Origin: Penicillus capitatus
Lineage: Eukaryota; Chlorophyta
Length of the DNA: 64,000 nucleotides
Assembly (NCBI GenBank): GCA_965649825.1
Contig: OZ287695.1
Span: forward strand, 1,674,001-1,738,000
Direction of reading: 5' to 3'
The notes under the pieces are model-generated. The model made no database searches and was not told the DNA's origin. It saw nothing but the letters and a program-made list of their open reading frames with translations. Both the position numbers and the translations under genes were made by a program. Below, in pieces: positions 22,733 to 33,897 of the stretch. Each line of letters begins with the position of its first letter. Position 1 is the first letter of the stretch.

Positions 22733-25700
22733 TCAGGAATTAAGACGCTTCGTCTCATCTCCAATAGGCTCATAAGGAACATTTCCACCAGATGCACGAT
22801 TTGCAGCTGGGGGCTGAGAATCCACAAAGCCGGGTGAGATGTATGCTTCTTCGGGATCGACAGCTGCCAGATCGTAACGATGATATGAGCGCCCGAATGC
22901 AGAATTGATGCGATCCTGAGCACCCTGCACAACAGTACGTACGCCAGGTGCATACTCATAGATCGTCTCGCGCTTTCTGTAAACAATAAAGGCAAGGAAG
23001 GCGAGGAAGGCGAGCACGAAAAGGACAATGAAGAATGTGGCAACGCCGCTCTTTCCTTTCTTCTTGTGCGGCACATCTTCGGACTCCACTTCTGTGTTTG
23101 TAAAGAGTCGAGCACTTGAGCTTTTTGCAGAGCTCTGGTCTTCTTTGGGGTCAGAATGAGATCTATCGGATTTGTCTTTATGCGTAGTGGCATGTCCATG
23201 CGTCGTCGAGTCTCCAGAATCCCATTTGTGTTGAGTACAGACGGATGGACTGGTGAGAGTACAGACATAGTCCTTCTCTATGCGGCAATTGTCATCGCAG
23301 CCATCCCCATTGACGCGGTTTCCATCATCACAGAGCTCGGTTGCTTCCAGAATGCCATTGCCACAATGGTGCATCCAATTAGGCACGACCCACTTTGGCT
23401 CCGACAGGATTCTGAGAGTATTTCCATGTCCCGTTTCGTCCCTGACCGTGTATCCACTTCCCTCATCGAATTTCCACCACGCCACAAGATTTGGATCCTT
23501 TTTGCTGATGTAGTCGCTTTCGACGCCAGATCCGACGTTCATGTCATGTGTCATCCCATCATAGATCTCTGCACTCGAGCGGGCAACACGCCAGATACGA
23601 ACCTCTTCAATGAGCCCATAGAAGTCCTGGGGTCCGTACTCCAAATTCGTCACGGCCTGGACATCTCCCGTAGCACCGGGCGCAGAGTCGAAGCAGCCAC
23701 CAAGGCAATCCTGCTCGCGTCCAATAACGAGGGTTCCTCCGGCAGGAATCTTCTTTCCTTTGGCCCGAGCAACACGCCACTGAGCGATGCCGTTGTCATA
23801 GAACACGGCATTTCCCGTTTCGCTCTCCCAGGTGACAGCAATGTGATGCCACTTGCCATCCGTCGAAGAAAATCCTGCGTTGTGATCATCTATCGTTCCT
23901 TCATCTTCCATCACTGAGATTCCCCAGTTGTTGTAATTGAAGATGAGGAAAGCGTTGTCATTGGACTGGTACTCTCCATGTGCATAGGAGAACGGCACAC
24001 CTTCGCGACAGGCATCGATACTCCACATCCAAAACTCGACCGTAATGGCTTCCGATGGAAAATCATGGAAATTACGCAGCATCAGCAATTGCTTATCGGT
24101 GAGTTCAAGGACGTAGCCCATGTATCCCGGTTTAGGAAGCTCTGCAGGGATACCGTCGGCATCCGACAGGGGTACAGTCGAGAACTGGAAGGCAGGTGCC
24201 ACGGATCCAAGTTCGAGATAACGGTTGCCGTTGTCGTCCATGACACGCCGACCACGCTCGACGCTTCCGACGAATTGGGTTTCTTCGAAGATAAAATTCA
24301 TGACCAGGCCATCCTTGTTGTCTGGCCTCTTCTCGAACATGTTCTTAACGATCTCACTCTTTGTGAGAACGCGATCCCATATACGGACGTTTGCCATGGA
24401 GCCATCGTAAGACGAAGCTGGCGAGAAGCAGCCTGCAACGCATTCCTGGTTCTGACCCAGAACCAAAGATCCGACAGCGTCTCGAGACGTCTTGGCTGCC
24501 AGTTTGTTTGAGACACCCCCATTTTTCGGATCTTCATCTGAGATTTGGCCGTTGGCCGCTCTCCAGAAAGGTTTCACACTTTCTCCATCAAAGTAGAGAT
24601 TCACTTCTCCTGAACTGTGCTTCCATGTCACAGCCAAATGATGCCACTCGTCGTCCGTCCTTAACACAACATCACTCGGTCGTATCATGAATCATCCATC
24701 CATTGACAGGAACGTACCAATCCGTCGCAAAGTCTAACCAATTGTCGTTCGCTTTTCCGTTTCCTTGACGATTGGAATTGATATGGACAGAGACAGAGCC
24801 CAAGGTATTGGTCTTGGCGTTCCTCAAGTACTGGGATTCGTTGTATTCCATCAAGTAACGTTCAATTCGAATGGCATCATCGATGAGCACCGAATCTGCA
24901 AAGCCTCCGTCGTTGTCCGTATGCCCATCACCCGGCTGAATGGTTGCATAAGATAAGAACTCGGCGTGCTGTTCACTGGACACTCCATGGGAGCGAATTG
25001 GTCCACTTCGTGCCCAAAACTCAATCGTGATATCCTCCGAAGGCATGCCCATAATGTTGGGATTAAAGGCATGGTTGTTCTTGAAGGTCAATGCTCCCGT
25101 TTCCATGTGATTGTCTTTCTGTCGGATCATCACATCAGAGCGACTCGGAGGAACCAGCAAATCCAAATGGTTGCCCCGTCCACTGGAGTCCATCACCGTA
25201 CCATACTGCTCAAATTCATCTGTTCCTGGATCATCAAATTTCCAGTAGGCGATGAGCGCGTCTCTGTTTGGCATTTCGCCCGTTGCTAGAAAAGGACTAA
25301 CCGTTAACAGAAGGAAAGGTGCAAATTGCATCGTACATCTCATAGTGCTCACGATTTCGTCCTGTGAGCGGGCAACGTTCCATATTCTGACCTCATCCAT
25401 GAGACCGTAGAATCCTTGTTTGGGATCTGTGCATCCTCCATAGCAATCCTGCTCACCTCCAAGCATAAAGGATCCTCCCGGCTGTATCTGCTTGTCGCTT
25501 CCGGTCGTGGCGCGGCCAGCCAAACTGCCATCGATGTAGACAAGAGTTTCGCCATCCCTCTCCGAATCCCACGTCACTGCCAAATGGCGCCACTTACCTT
25601 CACGACGGACCAGTTTTCCTGTCGTGGGATTAAAATCCGTCTACAGACAGACATAGAGCGTAAGAGCCGTAGAGTCTGAGAGCAGAGGTGGACGGACGGC

Positions 25701-26341
25701 GGAATGGTTGTAGTGCCCGTGGCAACTCATGTGCAGAAAATCCGGAATCACATCAATGAACTCGAAATCGTGACAGGCAATGACATTCTTCACATCGAAT
25801 ATGACAAAATGATTGGCCGCTCTCGTAAGCTCGGCGATATCCTCTGAATCCGACTTCAGAGCATAAGACATGATGGCACCTCACACATTCTCACACTTAA
25901 TGGCGATTTCTCTTGAAGATAGCCTACCAGGATGGCAGAAATCTGTGGTGCTGATCCATGCTTCGAAAGTCATGGCCTTGGTCGGGAAATCCTATGGCAA
26001 CGGTTATAATGGCGGCGGTCCGACGAGGCGCCGCCCCACCTTAAAATCGTTCTTAACGATGACGGTATCGTGGAAGACAAGGGCGTAGCCGGCTTTGCCT
26101 GGCACAGCGTTGTGATTCTGAGCGCCTTCGCCATAACCTGAACATTCACAGCTGTCAACGTGTAACCCTCGACACGCGTCGCATCGTCCGTATTTTGTTG
26201 TGCGGCCTCAGCACGGACACTTCGAGGCCGTTTTTTCGCAAACGTATCCATTATGTGGCTGTTCGACTCACCGCGATGCACCGCGAGGCTGAGGAAGACA
26301 AGGAGAACTGGAAACGTTCTCCAACGTGACCCGAATCTCAT
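22733..26341 (-). CDS. Large type I membrane protein with LamG-like domains and DUF4215 repeat
   Basis: A signal peptide (MRFGSRWRTFPVLLVFLSLAVHRGES) starts at 26341. Four concanavalin-like (LamG/laminin-G-type) domains follow. Three carry clear WHHLAVTW / LVYIDGSLAG / GGEQDCYGGC-type motifs and end in FYGLMDEVRIWNVARS, MANVRIWDRVLT or FYGLIEEVRIWRVARS. Near the C terminus is one DUF4215 Cys-rich repeat (CGNGILEATELCDDGNRVNGDGCDDNC). A Thr/Ser/His-rich stalk, one transmembrane helix (VATFFIVLFVLAFLAFLAFIVY) and a cytoplasmic tail of about 70 residues follow. Introns are at the 5' end (near 25290-25330, 25620, 25870-25920 and 26040) and near 24690. The 3' 1.95 kb is one exon. It is likely a cell-surface adhesion or carbohydrate-binding protein; the ligand is unknown. 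Confidence 0.85.
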
Positions 26342-26554
26342 GTTCGTTTTTTGCTGTCGATGAACAAACGACAACGCGTGTCGCACGGAGAACAGAAGAA
26401 AGAAACGCAAGTCACAACGACAAGACTGTGACTATTTCAAACGCGGACAGCACACCCACTGACGCGATGTCCGCTCATGACGTGACGATCAGTCACATAC
26501 TTCGTTGTATAAAATATTATCGCTAGTCAGAAGCAAACGAAAAAGTATGGAAGA

Positions 26555-27511
26555 CTAACAGCGCCGGTTAGGAAAACACCTACTGAAATAAACATCTCCA
26601 CCAAATGGCGCCATGTCCATACAGACGCGCAAAAAACTGTACACACTGTTTGGAATACATAGAAGGGTGAGATGCTTACCAGCAATGTGACATTTCCATC
26701 ACCCCTGTGGTCAGAAGATCTGCACAGCAGCGAGCATCTACAAACAGATATAAGTCGTCGAAGAGAAGACGCTAAGAATGCAAAACATGCCACTAAAGCC
26801 GCCGCAGCTGCGTGCAAACACCCGACGTACGTGGGTTGCAGATGGGCATGGTTCTGTAGGGTCGCATGTCTCGATTTCTTTCACATAGTTCTCCTCGTCT
26901 TCACTGGTTTCACCGATTCCGATGTCTGCATCCCTATGCCTCTTGACTCCATCCGTTTCCATACCTCCCATGTCGCTCTCGCCGCCCTCTTCGGCATCTC
27001 TGCCTCGATCATTCAATGCCGCGATGAACTCGGTCGTGACAAAGGGCCTGGTGTCAGGGACATCGTGAATGATGGCTGATGGGATGACATTTTCGAGGGT
27101 AGCTTCTTGTGGGAATAGTCTCTTGACCGTGCTCCTCTCTTCCACGTCGTCCTCTGCTGTCGCTTCTCTTCTTTTGCCCTGAACGACATCTTCGATTCTT
27201 TGTTTCCGAATTCCACCGCGATCGATGTTCAATGCCTTGGCGACGGCGCCATTTTTTTGGAATGTTGAAAAGACAGGGCCCCTATCGTTCTGTTGCAGTG
27301 CTCGTCGAGGATGCCGCTGCCAAATGAAGTCGGGGCGTCTCTCTAACAGAGAGCTGGCGTGGCGAATGGCCGAAGGCTCAGGGATCAGCGAAGGATTTCT
27401 TAAAAGCTTTCGAGATTTTGAAGCTCCCGATATTCCTTGCGCTGATCCCAGGATAACGCATACCATCAGAAGAACGCGCCAATAGGGTTCCATTCCGCAT
27501 AAACTCGCCAT
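26555..27511 (-). CDS. Secreted protein with Cys-rich tail, unrecognised
   Basis: ATG at 27511 (or 27493, MEPYWRVLLMVCVILGSAQG) opens a clean signal peptide. The mature chain is basic then acidic, with many dibasic sites (SRKLLRN, LLERRPDF, KRREATAEDD). It shows no repeat or known domain. Splicing out a 57-nt intron at GTACGT...TTCTTAG gives RLLFDDLYLFVDARCCADLL. A second, about 94-nt intron (GTAAGC...TTTCAG) gives a short Cys-dense end, MSHCCRCFPNRRC, with stop at 26555. The join is inferred from frame and splice borders only. A secreted or vacuolar role, or a processed precursor, is possible. Its strand neighbour is the LamG surface protein. Confidence 0.55.
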
Positions 27512-28158
27512 CGTATCATTGCGGTCTTAACAAGTAGCCGTCAAAGACGCGAGAGTGACGGGACGTGTCGGTAGAGCACTAGCTGGTAATGACTCTTTTT
27601 GCCACATAGATCGAATCCGTGTCCTTCTTGGATGATTTCCACCTACCGAAAGCCGATTCTTCGTGAGAAGAAACGACAGAGGGTCAACAAACATAGACTG
27701 CTGAAAGGACACTGGAAGATTGGACAGTTCGACTTGGCTATATCGTCTGATTGCTGAGCGGGAATCGAGGAACGAGAGAGTGTCGTTGAAGTCTTGTTGC
27801 TCGCCGTGAAGTCATAGCAGGACACTTATGTACAACTGTCACTTGATGATCGCCAAAGTCAGCCGATTTTTATCGAAGAATGCATTCAGAGAGAAATACG
27901 TCGCTGCAACGTATTGGGTCATCCGTTCGCAGCAGCTCGATCGTCGTGATGAAAGTCTTGTTTCATGGTAGCATATGTTTTACAGCATGCTATTCGATAA
28001 AGAACATCATCGTGTGAACGAAAGAGATGATCATACAACATAATATACTGAAAAACAAGTAAGATTCTTTACAGGCTAGAGGTTGAGTCACCATCGAAAG
28101 AAAAAAACAGAAGCAGTATCGACTCATGCATCTGGAGATAGATACACAGATATTCTGC
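27512..28158. other. Intergenic, no gene seen
   Basis: About 650 bp between the secreted protein start and the FNT stop. Only short open frames without similarity are present on either strand. The 28000-28150 part is AT-rich and probably holds the FNT 3' UTR. Confidence 0.5.
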
Positions 28159-29271
28159 TCATGTCGAAGCAATAATCGGAGATGATAGGGCTACTCTGTG
28201 TTCACTATACGTAGATGGAAGATCGGTTTCATGACAGAACTTCCAGTTATTCTTTGGTAATGCTGTGAAGTACATAGAGTACCAAAACGGCCACCCGACA
28301 AACACCAAGGCGCCAACAGCATTGCCCACGATGACAGGCAGTATATTTGCATAGAAGGATCTGCTCCAGCCGATGGGGCTGACCTTGGATATCAGCCCCA
28401 AAAAGATCTGTCCGTTGGTTGCAGCTCCATGCTGAAGCCCCAGAACAGAAAACATGAAAACACAATAGAATATCCCGGCCACTCTTCCTGTCACATGTCG
28501 CGCAGAGGTGGCATTGATTACGCAGTGGCCGACGATCCAATTCGCCAGCATTGCTGAGACGAACACGACAAAGATCCCAACAATCCCATCATCAGCATCC
28601 TACACCAAATGTCCCCCATCAGTTCAGAGGAATGCATCATTGCGTCACGCATTGTTACTTTGAGCTTATCTTGGAGAATGATACCGAGGCGCTGTTCGTC
28701 TGCCTCGTTGAAGATTTGGACGTAGACAAATAAGGCGGAGACTCCCATTGCGCCAAGAATATTGCCAATGTTCACGATGCACCAAAACAGAGCTACTCTA
28801 GCGACGTGCGCCTTGTTGTATCCAGAGGTTAAGCTGTTCAGCAGGAAGATGGAGTACTCCACATTGACCGCACTATTGAGAATCGCCCCTGTGCGCAACG
28901 TCGCATTCCGATCCGACCAGAAAACTTTAAACCGCACCGGACAAAGAGACGACAGTGAAGCCGGCTAGGAAACCGAAGGTCACCATGAAATGCTCTACCC
29001 CCGCGCTGTTCAATCCCTGCTTGTCATGACACATCACGCAAGAGAGCGGTCGTGTTTGAAGAGATACCACGTAAAGGCGGACTCCCATCGCGGCGCCATA
29101 GCAGAGAAGTCCTCCAGCGATGAGCGAAAGAACGAAGATTCGGATGGGATGCAGAAGCAGTTGTCCTTTGACGTTGTTGATTATTTTTCCAATGGTCTCT
29201 TTACCAACACGTCGCGCGTCGGGCTTTTCGTCGGTTATCTCAAAAGTCATACTCCTGTAAATTACGGTCAA
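28159..29271 (-). CDS. Formate/nitrite transporter family protein
   Basis: FNT proteins are pentameric channels for formate, nitrite, lactate or similar anions; NAR1 in algae moves nitrite into the plastid. The cytoplasmic N terminus (GKETIGKIINNVKGQLL) is followed by membrane helices. Recognisable family segments include FVLSLIAGGLLCYGAAMGV, GVEHFMVTFGFLAGFTVVSLSGA, LRTGAILNSAV...GALFV-like NIGNILGAMGVSALFVYVQI, LANWIVGHCVINATSARHV and ANILPVIVGNAVGALVFVGWPFWYSMYF. Short introns lie near 28930 and 28560. The stop is at 28159. The ion transported cannot be read from the sequence. Confidence 0.85.
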
Positions 29272-30398
29272 AACTTAGCCTGCCTCTTTAAAAGCGAGAA
29301 AAGCGTCAGCCTATACATAACGTGAAGTTCGGGCGAGCGATCATCGGTAAGGAAGTCGCGTCAGAGACGGCGGATGACAAGAGGGAAATCGACAGAACAG
29401 GAATCGTCATCGAACTGCTGCCGCTGGTTCGTGTGTCTTTTCTCCAAGGAATTTCAGAATCTCTGCGTCGTAGAATCCGCTAAAACGAGAATTGGCGAGG
29501 CACCGGAAACCAATGCGGATTTGTCATAAACCATTTCTTAGGGCTGCTGTGTCCGAAAGCCGCCTGGACAGATGGTACTACTGCAGCGTATTCGAAGAGA
29601 TTTACAGAAAAGGGCAGACAAATGACACGACCTCCCATGCAGGCCCAGTGCAGACGGCTTAGAATTTTGGACAAGCTGAAAAGGGAAACTGAAGAGGAGG
29701 GATCTCTTCCAGAGGATGGGGGTAGAGCTCAATGACCGCTATGGATGCCACTCATTCTTGATTAATGAATCCATCGACGTTAAGGAAAAGCTAGAAAGCC
29801 GAAGACGAACCTATTGTCTTCACAGCGAAACAAAACACGGCTCAGTAACTGATCCATTCATGAATAATCTGGAAGCATTAGAAATCTGATGAACAACCGA
29901 TGCCTAACTGAAGAAGGATCTGTTCCATTCAAGAACCAATGAATAGCGCCTGATAGCTGAAGAGATAGGTGAGTCCTTCACGTCGGTCAGAGGCATGTGT
30001 ATCCAGATCAATCGCAAAGGGACGCAAAGGTGAGCGGCTTTCAAAAGAGTTTTCAATGACGTGACTGACGGACATGTGGAATGGATGAGAAACCACAGAT
30101 GTAGATCAGTGATCTGAAACGGATGCCGTTATGGACGGCCGATTAACACATACATGTAACTGCCGTTTTCACACACACCACGTGTTCTGCATGAACGATC
30201 CCAACTGCGTTCGACAGTAGGAAAAAAAGCAGCTTGTAACTTGATGTTTGTTCCGGGGTGCTACTCTACGTGCAACGGATCCACTCTAGTGGTATCTTAA
30301 CCCTGGAGCTTGTGCATCATTTGTTCTGACGTGACACAAGGATGCAGGTTGCTCATCGTTTTCGTCGTGTCGAGATCGCCGGCGTTTCGGTGTAGGGA
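29272..30398. other. Long intergenic stretch, no gene seen
   Basis: About 1.1 kb with no coding exon that I can support, on either strand. It is one of the largest gaps in an otherwise dense window and lies between two divergent genes, so it may hold separate promoters or an unrecognised noncoding RNA. No tRNA arms or clear repeat were seen. Confidence 0.4.
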
Positions 30399-31368
30399 GT
30401 GTTATTTCGCTACGGGATCGAGCCATCGCAGATCGCTTTTCAGAGTGGCGCTCATCGACGTCATCTGATTCTTATTGGCGGATTGACGGATGGACTACTA
30501 AGCTTGCCTTACGCACCAGCCCTTGCCACGGCATTGGACAACAGAAGATGGTCTCTCGTCCAAGCCCAGATTTCATCGAGTTATCAGGTCCATTCAAAAA
30601 CGCCGTTGCAAGACGAGAAGGTCTGGATAAGGGATACGGTGTGGGATCTCTGGATCGCGATGCAAAAGAGCTACGTGACTTGGCCGTCTACTTAAAAGAG
30701 AAACGAAGCTGCGAGGAAGTTGCCGTCATGGGTCATTCAACAGGCTGCCAGGATGCTGTGCGCCTAATACAGCGTTATGGAAAGGACGAAGCTTTTCCCA
30801 AGCTAACAGGCATCATTCTTCAGGCTGCGGTGTGTCTTTTGCGATCCCTTTATGTTTTACAGCATTGAGATGTCCTGCAGATAAGTGATCAGGAGATGTA
30901 CGAAACGTTTCCCGTGACAAAAGAACGTATTGCAATGGCATTAGAGATGCAGGCAGCAGGAAAAGGACACGAGATTCTCCCTCGAGATTTTGATCATGAT
31001 GACGGCGTTCCGACCTCTGCCGATAGGTACCTGTCGCTGGCTCAGAGAAGGGGAGATGATGACATGTTCAGTTCGTATCTCACAGACGATGAGCTTAAAG
31101 TAGACACCGTGTTTTGTGAGCTTTTGTGAATACGAGGTGATACAATTGTCAGGTCCTTATGGGTCACATGGAATCTGTCAGATGTCTCATGCTGGTATCG
31201 GGAAGCGATGAGTACATGCCAGAACATGTGGATAAAGAGCAACTGGCAAAGCGACTGACAAAGGCGATGGGTCCATTAGCCACATACAGAATCATCGAAG
31301 GCGCTGTTCATGACGCACGCGACCATTCTGAGGATGTCATCAAAGAGACACTGGAGTTTTTAGACTAG
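30399..31368 (+). CDS. DUF1749 alpha/beta hydrolase
   Basis: Members of this fungal/algal/plant family resemble alpha/beta-hydrolase esterases; the substrate is unknown. Signatures: LILIGGLTDGLLSLPYAPALATAL, WSLVQAQISSSYQ and GYGVGSLDRDAKELRDLAVYLK. The nucleophile elbow is GHSTGCQDAVRLIQRYG. Then come LTGIILQAAVSDQEMYE, the acid loop MLVSGSDEYMP and a C-terminal His region (VHDARDHSEDV). Introns of about 47 nt (after SSSYQ, GTCCAT...GATAAG), about 50 nt (near 30830) and about 55 nt (near 31100) restore a continuous frame. Stop TAG is at 31366-31368. Confidence 0.85.
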
Positions 31369-31774
31369 TCATGCAAAGCAACAAGACTTCTGCGTGTGTC
31401 AATTCGAACAAGGGTAATTTTGGGACTCTAGTGAATAAGAGGGAGCAAATGTTTCCAGCTGCCCCTTTTGCCAGATACAATCGCATGCTTCGCGAGTCTC
31501 TTCTCAAAAAAAGCTATCTACCAAAAACAGTGCTTGCTGTCACCAGCAAATCATCAGTCTTATATCGTTGTTCAACATCAAAGGGGCCTGTCAAGGGCGA
31601 AGACGGTTAGAAGCGGCGTTTGGCGTTTTCAGACGGTATTGTTTTGGCAAAGCCTGTGCCCTGGAGAGGCAGACAGATTGCATTTCTTGAACAGTAGAGA
31701 TCCAAAGTGTCTCAGGGAAGAGGATGCGCTTGCTTCTCCTTGTCGCTGTTATAGTTGAGTGACAACCTGCTTGC
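31369..31774. other. Intergenic between convergent genes
   Basis: About 400 bp between the stop codons of the DUF1749 hydrolase (+) and PYD1 (-). It presumably carries both 3' UTRs and polyadenylation signals. No coding potential was recognised. Confidence 0.5.
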
Positions 31775-33037
31775 TCAATTGGAGACCATAGACTGAGCCT
31801 CCTTGCTAAAACCGTCGCCCGTCCAATCTGAATCCGTCACGAGTCTCTTCTGTGCAGCCTTTTTCTCTTTTCTTAACTTCTCCTGGATCTGTACAAGTCT
31901 TGCATGTGTTGTGACATATGGCAGTGCTGTTCCTCTGAAGTCTTCAATCGTTTGAAAATCGTGTTTCTGCATAAACGCCTGCAATCCACCACAAAGCTTC
32001 TGGATCACTCCATAGCCATGCACCATGATTCCTGTACAGACTTGGACAGTATTGGCTCCCAGCAATAAGAATTCGGCAGCGTCTGATCCAGATCCAACGC
32101 CGCCGATGGCTGAGAGAGATTTCTCCCCTTGAAAATCATTTTGAATCATCGTCGCGCATTTTTGGACATGTGCAAGGGCAATGGGCTTTACAGCTTTGAA
32201 GGAATAACCTCCAGGAGTCGTATAGCCACCGACACTTGGTTGAGGCTTCAGCGTCTCCAAATCCACCCCCATGATCGAAGAAATCGTATTGATGGCTGAT
32301 ATCCCACTGCATCCACTGCCAAGAGCTGCACGCGCCGGTTCTCTAATGTCTGTGATATTCGGCGTCATTTTTGCCCAGACAGGAACAGTCGCCTTCTCGC
32401 AAATCCATCTGCTGACTTCCTGCAGCATTTCTGGACACTGACCCATAACCATTCCCATGCCCATCTCCGGCAAACCGTGTGGACATGAAAAATTGATTTC
32501 GATGCCATTCACACCTGTGGCTTCGACGCGCTCAATGAGCTCTTCCCATGCTTCCCTTTTGTTTTTCTCCATGATCGACGCAAACAATATGCGATCTGGA
32601 TACTCGTCCCGCAGTCTTTTCATATCTTCTAGCATAGTCTCGAGGGGACGGTCACTTGTGAGTTCAATGTTCTCCCATCCAACGACTTCTGCCCGATCTC
32701 CAGCATGTAACTGAGCGTAACGTGGGGTCACGTTGTGAATGGCTGAGGCATCGAGAGTCAACGATTTGCAGATGACGCCTCCCCAGCCTTCATCGAATGC
32801 CCGCTTCATCACTGCGTAGTTTGTTCCAGGAGGACCGCTTGCGACGACGAAGGGATTTGGCAGTGTCAGGCCACCCACAGAGACGGCGAGACTCGGGCCA
32901 TCGACGGGCACCCCGTTTGAGATCTTCACGGATGGTTCTGGTTGGCGACTGCCGTTTTTTCGCGCCGCGATAATCGTCAGTCGCCTAGAACGATGAATGC
33001 GGAGTGGTTTGTGTGAAATTCTCGCCGAGAGTTTCAT
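31775..33037 (-). CDS. PYD1: Dihydropyrimidine dehydrogenase (NADP+), plant single-domain type
   Basis: It reduces uracil and thymine to dihydro forms, the first step of pyrimidine catabolism. The 420-residue frame is intronless. A basic N-terminal presequence of about 40 residues (MKLSARISHKPLRIHRSRRL) suggests plastid targeting, as in plants. The FMN-binding TIM barrel follows: LTLPNPFVVASGPPGTNYAVM, WGGVICKSLTLD, GVNGIEINFSCPHGLPEMGMG (with the active-site Cys), VPVWAKMTPNITDI, GISAINTISSIMGVDLETL and SAIGGVGSGSDAAEFLLLGA. Unlike animal DPYD, it lacks the N-terminal Fe-S and FAD/NADPH domains and the C-terminal ferredoxin domain. Confidence 0.93.
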   Translation of the reverse strand: MKLSARISHKPLRIHRSRRLTIIAARKNGSRQPEPSVKISNGVPVDGPSLAVSVGGLTLPNPFVVASGPPGTNYAVMKRAFDEGWGGVICKSLTLDASAIHNVTPRYAQLHAGDRAEVVGWENIELTSDRPLETMLEDMKRLRDEYPDRILFASIMEKNKREAWEELIERVEATGVNGIEINFSCPHGLPEMGMGMVMGQCPEMLQEVSRWICEKATVPVWAKMTPNITDIREPARAALGSGCSGISAINTISSIMGVDLETLKPQPSVGGYTTPGGYSFKAVKPIALAHVQKCATMIQNDFQGEKSLSAIGGVGSGSDAAEFLLLGANTVQVCTGIMVHGYGVIQKLCGGLQAFMQKHDFQTIEDFRGTALPYVTTHARLVQIQEKLRKEKKAAQKRLVTDSDWTGDGFSKEAQSMVSN

Positions 33038-33897
33038 CGTAAAGAGATAGAGTACGTATTTTTGTCAGGCACACGCTCATGGTGGACCGTCGATGTGACG
33101 TGCGCATCTTGGCAGAAAGTCAGGTCAAGTCAGTCGGTATTCGCGAGATACTATGCTCATTCTCGTCGTGTTATAGTTCGTTCTCGTGCCAATGACGCGA
33201 TTTATAGACGACTTACATAGACCCCACAATTCATCTTATCACGTTATCAGCCAGCCACTCTGTGAGTCTGTGCCGCCAAACTTATCCGCGGTAAAACGTT
33301 TCCTAATGCGTTTTATCGAACACCGTACAAGAATCTATCTCACTCGTCTACCGTGATGGGACGTTTCTACCAGCCACATGCAAAATCACTGGGTAGAGGC
33401 CACTTTTGATCAACACTCCCAATTTCTGCGACTTAGATGTTTGCGGATACATGCGTTTCACCATCATGCGTGATCGAAACTCCGATGGACTCCTTTTACT
33501 GGAACTGCCAACGCGCGAGAGAAACCAGGGATCAAAATCATCAAATCTCGATAACGTCCTTGCTTCTAGACAAACATCAAAGGACTGGGTGAAGGCCACC
33601 GTTGCTTTTCTGCGACATTAGGAATACTTGATGTCTACAATGTACACACATCAACTGCGAGTGACCTGTTCACTCAGTTACTAAGCGTCAAGACTTATTC
33701 CGGGCACACAGGACCGAAAGTCACTTCCCATTGACGTATGGACACAGAACCTTCTGTCGCCATCATTAGTAAGACCAAATTTCTAGACGCAGAAAAGTGA
33801 GCGTACGAAGGCAGTCTTCAGCAACTGCCTCGTTATGAAATACTGTTTGTCAGAAAGAGAGAAACAACAAATGCGAAGAAACTGCCTAACGTCAGGA
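33038..33897. other. Intergenic, no gene seen
   Basis: About 860 bp upstream of PYD1 and downstream of the U-box gene. Two overlapping opposite-strand frames near 33350-33620 (about 70-83 codons) have no similarity and no splice support, so neither is called. Confidence 0.45.

Noticed and set aside
29885-29960. Possible C/D snoRNA (CTGATGAAC ... CTGA boxes)
   Set aside because: C box does not match RTGATGA, no terminal stem or guide could be shown.
33348-33621. Overlapping 83-codon minus and 71-codon plus frames
   Set aside because: Neither has similarity, splice context or a credible neighbour relation.
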